This document shows, one piece after another, positions 1-4,599 of a stretch of DNA of 7,756 nt. Numbering within the stretch: the first letter of the stretch is position 1; each line of letters starts with the position of its first letter. Below the pieces are notes generated by a model, which saw nothing but the letters and a program-made list of their open reading frames with translations, ran no database searches and was not told the DNA's origin. The position numbers were made by a program, and so were the translations under genes. The stretch spans positions 1-7,756 of the forward strand of contig CALGTU010000168.1 of NCBI GenBank assembly GCA_937901465.1, given 5' to 3'. The DNA is from an uncultured Clostridia bacterium. GTDB lineage: Bacteria > Bacillota > Clostridia > Oscillospirales > Ruminococcaceae.

Positions 1-1473
1 ATCACTGCCGATACAGTTATAATATCGGCATTTTCTATGGTGCTTCAACTTCTTTCAATAGCACTGAATATCGTTATAACAAAAAATATGGGTGAAAGTG
101 CTGTTGGAATTTTATCTCTTGTTTCGCAGTTTTTTGTTTTTGCTTTAACTCTTTCAAACGGAAACATCTTTTCTGTTTCAAGCAGATTTATTTCCGAAGA
201 AATAGGAAGAAAAGGCAATGTTGAAAAAGTAATTTTGTATTGTCTTTTTTCGGGAGTCGGGCTTTCTGTTTTGTTTTCTGCAATTCTATTTTTTCTTGCT
301 AAAAAAATCGCAGATGAAAATCTTTCTCTTATTGCAATAAGGATAATGGCATTATCTCTTCCGCTTGCAACAACGGGAAGTTGTATAAAAGGATATTTTC
401 ATGCAAGGCGGATAGTTATTATCCCCTGCGTTGCTGATTTTACAGAGTTTTTTGTGAAAGGCGTTTCTCTTATATCTATGATGCTTATTTTTGTAAAAAA
501 CGGCATCATGGATATTTTAACCTGCTCTGCGGTTTCTGTTATGACGGGTGAGGTTATATCCTGCATTATGCTATGTATTTTCTATGCAAGAGAAAAACTT
601 CCTTCTTCAGATGAAAACGCAAAACTCTCTTTCAAAGAATTTATAAAGCTTTCTCTTCCGATAACTGTCGGGGCTTATATTTTTGTTCTGCTTTCGGGGG
701 CAAACGAAGCACTTGTTCCCTTAATGCTCAAAAACTTTTCAAATTCATATGAAACAGCACTTTCGCAGTATGGCATTTTTGAGGGAATAATCATTCCCGT
801 TATATTCTTTCCGTCAACACTACTTCAGAGTCTTTCGCTGATTCTTCTTCCCGAAACAGCAAGAGAAACACAAGCCGAAAATAAAGAAAGAGTAAAAGAA
901 CTATCACAGGACGCTTTGAGAAAAGCATTTTCTATTGCGATTATTTCGGCATTTTTCATATTCTCATATGCAAGTGAACTCGGCGGAATGTTGTCTGACA
1001 GTCCACTTGTCGAGAAAACGCTGAGGCTTATATGCCCCGTTATTCCGTTTATCTATGTTGAGATAGTTACAGAAAGCATTTTAAAAGGAATGGGCAGACA
1101 GACTTTCTGTATAATAAATTCAATGGCTGAATACATAATAAGGATTTCGGCAGTTCTGATTTTTGTAAGGATGATAGGTTTTTACGGTGTTATCGTTTCA
1201 TATTTTTTAAGCAACATAATCTGCAATATAGTAAGAATAACCGCCCTTATGAAGCTTACATCTATGACATTTGATTTTGTCGGGAATATTCTTATCCCTG
1301 TATTTTCCGCTATGGTTTCGATAAAACTTTCACGCATATTATGGTCGGTTTTCCCTATGGGTATTTTTTCTCTCATAATATCAGGAATTTTTGCGGTAAT
1401 CCTATTTATTCTTATAACTGTTGCACTAGGTAAATTCTGTCTTAAAGAAACAAAAAAGAGTACCTTTGTTTAA
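1..1473 (+). CDS. SpoVB/MurJ-like oligosaccharide flippase, 5' end missing
   Basis: This is a multi-pass membrane protein of the MATE/MOP polysaccharide flippase superfamily, which moves lipid-linked cell-wall or polysaccharide precursors across the cytoplasmic membrane. The frame is open from base 1, so the gene begins outside the window. The first in-window ATG (37) falls inside a transmembrane helix and is not the start. There are 490 codons in view. From memory of B. subtilis SpoVB (about 518 residues), the layout matches along its length: an early I-G-x-x-x-V-G-x motif, GYFHARRI (codons 131-138, like GYFQGKQN), SLPITVGAYI (codons 218-227), and the QYG...P...S...L-P stretch after it. Only roughly 10-20 N-terminal residues seem absent. 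Helices alternate with short loops throughout, with no long soluble domain. The stop codon lies inside the terminator hairpin. Superfamily is confident; whether it acts in sporulation, peptidoglycan or polysaccharide export is open. Confidence 0.86.
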   Translation: MTADTVIISAFSMVLQLLSIALNIVITKNMGESAVGILSLVSQFFVFALTLSNGNIFSVSSRFISEEIGRKGNVEKVILYCLFSGVGLSVLFSAILFFLAKKIADENLSLIAIRIMALSLPLATTGSCIKGYFHARRIVIIPCVADFTEFFVKGVSLISMMLIFVKNGIMDILTCSAVSVMTGEVISCIMLCIFYAREKLPSSDENAKLSFKEFIKLSLPITVGAYIFVLLSGANEALVPLMLKNFSNSYETALSQYGIFEGIIIPVIFFPSTLLQSLSLILLPETARETQAENKERVKELSQDALRKAFSIAIISAFFIFSYASELGGMLSDSPLVEKTLRLICPVIPFIYVEIVTESILKGMGRQTFCIINSMAEYIIRISAVLIFVRMIGFYGVIVSYFLSNIICNIVRITALMKLTSMTFDFVGNILIPVFSAMVSIKLSRILWSVFPMGIFSLIISGIFAVILFILITVALGKFCLKETKKSTFV

Positions 1474-1485
1474 GGTACTCTTTTT
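1453..1485. terminator. Bidirectional intrinsic terminator between convergent operons
   Basis: A perfect 14-bp stem (1453-1466 pairing with 1472-1485) encloses a 5-nt loop, TGTTT. The rightward transcript ends in CTTTTTATTT. The leftward transcript ends in a run of six T followed by GTTTCTTT. Both directions therefore have a hairpin plus U-tract. The flippase stop codon (1471-1473) is inside the hairpin, and the acetyltransferase stop codon (1484-1486, complement) overlaps its other foot, so one element closes both units. Confidence 0.92.
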
Positions 1486-2029
1486 ATTTGTTAAGTTCTT
1501 CAAAGTGTTCTTTTGTCATAACGTTTGTATGGCCTTTTCTTACTTCTTTCATCAAAGGAACATAAACATCATCGCAGGAATGATGATAGATAAAGCCCAA
1601 CTTTTCCTGAACTCTTTTCGACTTTTCGTTGCCGTCATAACATCCACACCAGACAGTAGTCATATTAAGTTCTGAAAACGCTCTTTCAAGAAGTGCTTTT
1701 GCCGCTTCAGGAATAAGCCCTCTGCCCCAGAAATCTTTTCCTATCCAATAACCGAGTTCGCATTCGTCTTCTCTGTCGGTCATATCGGTAGCATCACCTG
1801 TCATAAGAGAAATGCTTCCTATCGCAATATTGTCTTCTTTAAGGCAGACAGCATAACATTCGTCGCTACTGAAAACTGTTCTTATGATTTCAAGGCTTTC
1901 TTCTGCTGATTTATGCGGCGGCCAGCCTGCTATGGGGCCTATCGCTTCGTCTTTTGCGTATTTATAAAGACTTTCAGCATCAGATTCTTCCCACTTTCTT
2001 AAAATAAGACGCTCTGTTTCTATTTTCAT
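1484..2029 (-). CDS. GNAT-family N-acetyltransferase (RimJ/RimL type)
   Basis: A 181-residue cytoplasmic acetyl-CoA-dependent N-acetyltransferase of the RimJ/RimL branch of GNAT. The N-terminal strand reads ETERLILRKW (4-13), the usual opening of this branch. Acetyl-CoA motif A is ELGYWIGKDFWGRGL (91-105), followed by the helix that begins PEAAKALLERAF. Motif B is NEKSKRVQEKLGF (134-146), and the C-terminus has the typical T-K-E-H-F/W end. The length is normal for the family. The start is supported by GAGAGGA about 9 nt upstream of ATG. It is the last gene of the leftward operon, 27 nt after the preceding stop, and ends in the shared terminator. The substrate cannot be read from sequence: candidates are a protein N-terminus, an antibiotic or another small amine. 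Nothing ties it functionally to the membrane proteins upstream except co-transcription. Confidence 0.9.
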   Translation of the reverse strand: MKIETERLILRKWEESDAESLYKYAKDEAIGPIAGWPPHKSAEESLEIIRTVFSSDECYAVCLKEDNIAIGSISLMTGDATDMTDREDECELGYWIGKDFWGRGLIPEAAKALLERAFSELNMTTVWCGCYDGNEKSKRVQEKLGFIYHHSCDDVYVPLMKEVRKGHTNVMTKEHFEELNK

Positions 2030-2056
2030 TTTTATATATCCTCTCTGTCAGAAATT

Positions 2057-2734
2057 TTACTTTGCCATAATATAGAGTGCGGCCAAAACAGCAAGTATAA
2101 CCACTCCTATTCCGCCTATGACAAGAAAAGATCCGGATTCGTCATCTGTGTAATATTCTGTCGGTTTATCGGGGTTTATCATAATTTCTTTTTCATCGCC
2201 GATATGTGTCTTTGAAGGTCTGCCGTATACATTATTACATAATTCTACGGCCTGACCATCGTAATAAATCCGATAGACATTACATACACGACCGTTCTTT
2301 CTTTTAACTCCCGTACATTCAGCGAGAATCGGCATATTACATCGAGTTCTTCTTAAAAGTTTCATTAACCTATAAACTATCATAACTATTCCGACTATCG
2401 CCAAAAACGCCAATACAACATATGCTATAATTTTCATACTGATTGAATAGGTTATCACCTTGCCGAAATTAACATCATATATAATGCTGAGAACAACAAT
2501 TCCTATTATGGGAACAAGAAGCATTTTAGGATCAAAGGTTTCTCTTTTCATATTCTTTCTGAAACCGGGAAAGTAACCTATCAGAGTGATAACCGGAAGA
2601 ATCATCTTCATGATAAATTCTGATTTCATTGATTCTGAAAATAATATTCCAAGAATAATTATGCCCAGAATCTCAATTATGAACAAGACAGTAAACAATG
2701 TTCTAAGCAATTTATCTCTGTTTTCTTTTTCCAT
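2057..2734 (-). CDS. Five-helix membrane protein with cytoplasmic four-cysteine domain (paralogue B)
   Basis: I do not recognise a named family with certainty; the layout loosely resembles DUF3592-type proteins. The 225 residues contain predicted helices at about 11-32, 40-57, 70-87 and 99-121, a soluble domain at about 128-200, and a final helix at about 202-223. Positive clusters at 59-64 and 122-131 place the soluble domain in the cytoplasm by the positive-inside rule. That domain holds four cysteines (132, 140, 151, 166), all conserved in the neighbouring paralogue. It also has the motifs C-N-V-Y-R-I-Y-Y-D-G, L-C-N-N-V-Y and I-G-D-E-K-E-I-M-I-N-P-D-K-P-T-E-Y. An IGGIG motif enters the last helix. 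The ATG has AAGAGG 6-7 nt upstream, and the gene lies 13 nt after the paralogue's stop, so the two are surely co-transcribed. Function unknown. Confidence 0.85.
   Translation of the reverse strand: MEKENRDKLLRTLFTVLFIIEILGIIILGILFSESMKSEFIMKMILPVITLIGYFPGFRKNMKRETFDPKMLLVPIIGIVVLSIIYDVNFGKVITYSISMKIIAYVVLAFLAIVGIVMIVYRLMKLLRRTRCNMPILAECTGVKRKNGRVCNVYRIYYDGQAVELCNNVYGRPSKTHIGDEKEIMINPDKPTEYYTDDESGSFLVIGGIGVVILAVLAALYIMAK
2152..2202. repeat. Copy 1 of a 51-bp near-identical segment shared by the paralogues
   Basis: This segment matches 2855-2905 at 47 of 51 positions without gaps. It encodes the GDEKE...NPDKPTEY stretch of the C-terminal domain. Similarity outside it is much lower at the DNA level, so the block marks either strong constraint or local gene conversion after duplication. 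Confidence 0.85.
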
Positions 2735-2747
2735 ATAACACCTCTTA

Positions 2748-3446
2748 TTATTCCGGAATCGCCATCATAACAATAGCAAAAATCATAACAAGAATTATTG
2801 CAAAACCTATTCCGCCTATGATTATTGATGATGCTGCCATTTCTTCGGGAGCGAAATATTCTGTCGGCTTATCGGGATTTATCAGAAGTTCTTTTTCATC
2901 GCCGACTCTTACATCAAGGTTATTGCTGTAAACATCATCACAGAGTTTTATCGTTTCGCCATTATAATAGATTTCATAAACGGGACAAGCAAGCATATGT
3001 CCGTCGTTTGCCGTTTCACGAAGTTCGATACATTTCGCTGTAACAAGATATGAACAGCGTTTCTTTCTGCCGAAATATTTTGAAACGGCAACAATAACGA
3101 GAATAATTCCGACTATAAGGAAAAGTGTCATTAAAATATAAGGCATATTTTTATCAAGAAATGAAATCATATTTTCAGCTCCGAAATACAGAATAAGTGT
3201 TGCGGCTATACCCGCTAACCCGACTATCACAAAAATAAGTGCTATCGGATTGAATTTTTTGTTTTTAGCTTCGTTTACGATAGCCGCTATTCCGAAAACA
3301 AGGAAATACTGTCCCAAAACAGCGGGAACAAGCCCTGCCCTTCCGGTTTTTGCAAAGAAAATCATAACTACAATAGAGGATATAAACCATATTACAAATA
3401 TGACGGATATTATAATCTCAAAAGGAGAATATTTTTTGTCGTTCAT
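2748..3446 (-). CDS. Five-helix membrane protein with cytoplasmic four-cysteine domain (paralogue A)
   Basis: This is a 232-residue paralogue of the next gene in the operon, not assigned to a named family. Predicted helices lie at about 10-31, 38-57, 67-88 and 101-122. A soluble domain follows at about 128-203, then a last helix at about 208-229. The basic run GRKKR (126-130) after helix 4 suggests the soluble domain is cytoplasmic. Four cysteines (131, 139, 154, 169) align with those of the paralogue, giving C-x7-C-x(10 or 14)-C-x14-C. Shared motifs are C-x-V-Y-x-I-Y-Y-x-G, L-C-x-x-V-Y, G-D-E-K-E-x-x-I-N-P-D-K-P-T-E-Y and IGGIG. The N-terminal helices have diverged far more than the C-terminal domain. 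GAGG sits 7 nt before the ATG. The gap to the upstream nuclease gene is 60 nt. A metal-binding or sensory role is only a guess. Confidence 0.85.
   Translation of the reverse strand: MNDKKYSPFEIIISVIFVIWFISSIVVMIFFAKTGRAGLVPAVLGQYFLVFGIAAIVNEAKNKKFNPIALIFVIVGLAGIAATLILYFGAENMISFLDKNMPYILMTLFLIVGIILVIVAVSKYFGRKKRCSYLVTAKCIELRETANDGHMLACPVYEIYYNGETIKLCDDVYSNNLDVRVGDEKELLINPDKPTEYFAPEEMAASSIIIGGIGFAIILVMIFAIVMMAIPE
2855..2905. repeat. Copy 2 of a 51-bp near-identical segment shared by the paralogues
   Basis: This is the partner of 2152-2202, with four substitutions in 51 bp, in the same orientation and the same coding position of paralogue A. The two copies are 703 bp apart, direct, and could support recombination that would fuse the two genes in frame. 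Confidence 0.85.
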
Positions 3447-3509
3447 AAGATTACCTCAACCTTTGATTAAGCAGGATTATGGGTATTGACAACCTCTGAT
3501 TTAATCTTA
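3446..3509. repeat. Intercistronic inverted and direct repeats between nuclease and paralogue A
   Basis: TAAGATTA (3446-3453) and TAATCTTA (3502-3509) form a perfect 8-bp inverted repeat that frames the whole 60-nt gap. Inside it, CAACCTTTGATT (3457-3468) and CAACCTCTGATT (3490-3501) are direct repeats matching at 11 of 12 positions, starting 33 bp apart. The inverted repeat overlaps the nuclease stop codon and the start codon of paralogue A. On the minus strand a TTGTCA -35-like hexamer is present, but the hexamer 17 nt downstream (TAATCA) is a poor -10, so an internal promoter is doubtful. The repeats could be a protein site or an mRNA processing stem. Confidence 0.4.
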
Positions 3510-4313
3510 CTTTAAAGAAATATCAGCTGATAAAATTGCATGGTCGGGGACATATCCTTTTTCTTTATTATGCTTCTTTATGTTCTTAACCGATTTCTCC
3601 CATTTCCAGTCATAAGTTGTTTTATCTACTGAAAATCCTTTTGTAAAAATATGATCATATCTATACTGTGTTTTTAGTTTATACGAATATTCGTTTTCAT
3701 TTTCAGGGGCAGAATTTTTATAATCATATCCTTTTTCGGCATAAAGCTTTTTTATCGCCTGAATATTATATTTTTTCTGATTTTTACCCTTATAATATTC
3801 AGCATAATTTTCAATTTCATTTTCATTGCCATAGGATTTATAATTATTGAAATCTCCGACCATTATTACTCTTTTGGCCTTATTGAGTTCTGGCAATCCG
3901 AGTATATTTTTTAATTGTTTCAGTCTGTATTCCTGTTCATTTTCATCATATTCCCCCGAATGCACCCTAATGCGAAGGCCTACAATATAAGCTTCTTCAG
4001 ATCTGATTTTTGTTTTTAAAATCAGATAGTTATATTTATAACCAAAACAAACATCTCCGACTATACTTATGTCATCACTTTCTTTTACAGCAATGAGAAT
4101 ATCTGCATTTCCGTTTCCGCTACTTTTACCGCGTGATTTCAATATGTATCCATTTTTTTGCATTTCTTTTTCGAAATTTCCGCCTTTATTGGCATCTATA
4201 TTATATTCTGTCAATACTACTATATCCGGTTCTCTTTCATTAATCTCATCTGCAAGGCATGACAAACATTTTGTTTGGTTCATGTTTTTCACATTCCACT
4301 CAATGATTTTCAT
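3507..4313 (-). CDS. Endonuclease/exonuclease/phosphatase (EEP) family protein
   Basis: A 268-residue protein with the DNase I/exonuclease III fold, a Mg2+-dependent phosphoesterase family acting on DNA, RNA or phosphorylated small molecules. All expected catalytic elements are visible: the opening strand KIIEWNVKN with Asn7; the metal-binding Glu36 in VLTEY; VGDFNNY with Asp154 and Asn156; YRYDHIF with Asp220 and His221; and the C-terminal PDHAILSADI with Asp257 and His258. No signal peptide or membrane helix is seen, so it is probably cytoplasmic. About 60 residues between the GDFN and YDH motifs are unusually rich in Asn, Lys, Glu and Tyr. The whole protein has 37 Lys, 26 Asn and 23 Tyr, more AT-biased than its neighbours, which may point to transfer. 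AAGGGGGA 7 nt before the ATG supports this start. It is the first gene of the leftward operon. Its substrate cannot be deduced. Confidence 0.9.
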   Translation of the reverse strand: MKIIEWNVKNMNQTKCLSCLADEINEREPDIVVLTEYNIDANKGGNFEKEMQKNGYILKSRGKSSGNGNADILIAVKESDDISIVGDVCFGYKYNYLILKTKIRSEEAYIVGLRIRVHSGEYDENEQEYRLKQLKNILGLPELNKAKRVIMVGDFNNYKSYGNENEIENYAEYYKGKNQKKYNIQAIKKLYAEKGYDYKNSAPENENEYSYKLKTQYRYDHIFTKGFSVDKTTYDWKWEKSVKNIKKHNKEKGYVPDHAILSADISLK

Positions 4314-4330
4314 TTATTCTTCCCCCTTGA

Positions 4331-4376
4331 TTTCTGATAATGACAAAATCGTTCTGATATGATTTATTATCAGAAA
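4331..4376 (-). promoter_or_regulatory. Inverted-repeat leader of the leftward operon with two competing stems
   Basis: The leftward 5' untranslated region carries three copies of one motif: TTTCTGATAA (4331-4340), TTCTGATA (4352-4359) and the inverted copy TTATCAGAAA (4367-4376). The inverted copy can pair with the middle one (8-bp perfect stem, 8-nt loop) or with the distal one (10-bp perfect stem, 26-nt loop), but not both. The distal arm ends 2 nt before the nuclease Shine-Dalgarno sequence (4321-4328). The two direct copies start 20 bp apart, about two helical turns. This suits either a repressor operator or an RNA switch near the ribosome site. No known riboswitch class is recognised. 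Confidence 0.5.
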
Positions 4377-4388
4377 CATATCAATGAA

Positions 4389-4417
4389 ATTATATCATGA
4401 TTAGAGTGAAAAATCAA
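4389..4417 (-). promoter_or_regulatory. Sigma-A promoter of the leftward operon, extended -10
   Basis: On the minus strand, TTGATT (4412-4417) and a perfect TATAAT (4389-4394) are separated by exactly 17 bp. TGA immediately precedes the -10 hexamer, giving an extended -10. Transcription would start near 4382, leaving a leader of about 68 nt before the nuclease start codon. No other near-consensus promoter was seen on this strand in the intergenic region. Confidence 0.75.
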
Positions 4418-4434
4418 TAAATCTGTATAACAGA

Positions 4435-4454
4435 ATCTGAATTTGATTTCAGAT
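4435..4454. promoter_or_regulatory. Dyad between the divergent promoters
   Basis: ATCTGAA (4435-4441) and TTCAGAT (4448-4454) form a perfect 7-bp inverted repeat with a 6-bp centre. It sits between the two -35 elements, about 20 bp from each, a placement typical of a regulator binding site acting on both promoters. The half-site CTGA is also the core of the repeats in the leftward leader. No specific regulator is identified. Confidence 0.35.
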
Positions 4455-4474
4455 AAAAATATTGTGTCAAAAGG

Positions 4475-4503
4475 TTGAAATTGTTAACAATTTGTGATAA
4501 AAT
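4475..4503 (+). promoter_or_regulatory. Sigma-A promoter of the rightward operon, extended -10
   Basis: TTGAAA (4475-4480) and TAAAAT (4498-4503) are separated by 17 bp, with TGA directly before the -10 hexamer. An A/T-rich stretch lies upstream at about 4451-4466. The predicted start is near 4510, giving a leader of almost 90 nt before the transferase gene. The spacer contains a perfect palindrome (see 4478-4493). Confidence 0.7.
4478..4493. promoter_or_regulatory. 16-bp perfect palindrome inside the rightward promoter, probable operator
   Basis: AAATTGTTAACAATTT is a perfect 16-bp palindrome centred on GTTAAC. It lies almost wholly in the spacer between -35 and -10, overlapping the last three bases of the -35. 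A protein bound here would block RNA polymerase, so a repressor operator is the simplest reading. A second dyad, TGTATA-AG-TATACA (4511-4524), falls at the predicted transcription start. Confidence 0.5.
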
Positions 4504-4510
4504 AATGTCG

Positions 4511-4524
4511 TGTATAAGTATACA
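4511..4524. promoter_or_regulatory. Dyad at the predicted start of the rightward transcript
   Basis: TGTATA and TATACA form a perfect 6-bp inverted repeat around AG, beginning 8 bp after the -10 hexamer. It may be a second operator half or only AT-rich chance symmetry. Confidence 0.3.
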
Positions 4525-4555
4525 TGAAATGTTTATATATTTTTTCAATATTTTC

Positions 4556-4599
4556 AGAAAGGAATAGGCGTTTTCAAAGCGCAGGTTTGATTGATTATG
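4556..4599 (+). promoter_or_regulatory. Initiation region of the transferase gene: distant SD, hairpin, TTG or ATG start
   Basis: The best Shine-Dalgarno match, AGAAAGGA (4556-4563), lies 27 nt before TTG (4591) and 33 nt before ATG (4597), both in frame; a stop at 4588-4590 limits the frame. A small hairpin (4568-4573 with 4577-4582, one G-U pair, 3-nt loop) lies between. If it folds, the effective distance falls to about 12 nt for TTG or 18 nt for ATG. A weaker GCAGG (4581-4585) is 11 nt from ATG and 5 nt from TTG. I annotate ATG 4597 but the choice is not firm. Confidence 0.45.

Noticed and set aside
37..39. ATG at 37 as start of the flippase gene
   Set aside because: The frame is open back to base 1, the preceding codons align with the first helix of SpoVB-type flippases, and no ribosome binding site precedes this ATG. 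The gene is cut by the window edge.
4069..4362. Plus-strand ORF opposite the nuclease gene, and similar antisense ORFs elsewhere
   Set aside because: It lies antisense to a well-supported catalytic gene, crosses the leftward leader and has no family features. The AT-rich strand produces such shadows throughout the window.
4314..4596. Known riboswitch, T-box or small RNA gene in the intergenic region
   Set aside because: No conserved T-box sequence, specifier-like stem or familiar riboswitch core was recognised, and no terminator-like hairpin with a T-run is present in either direction.
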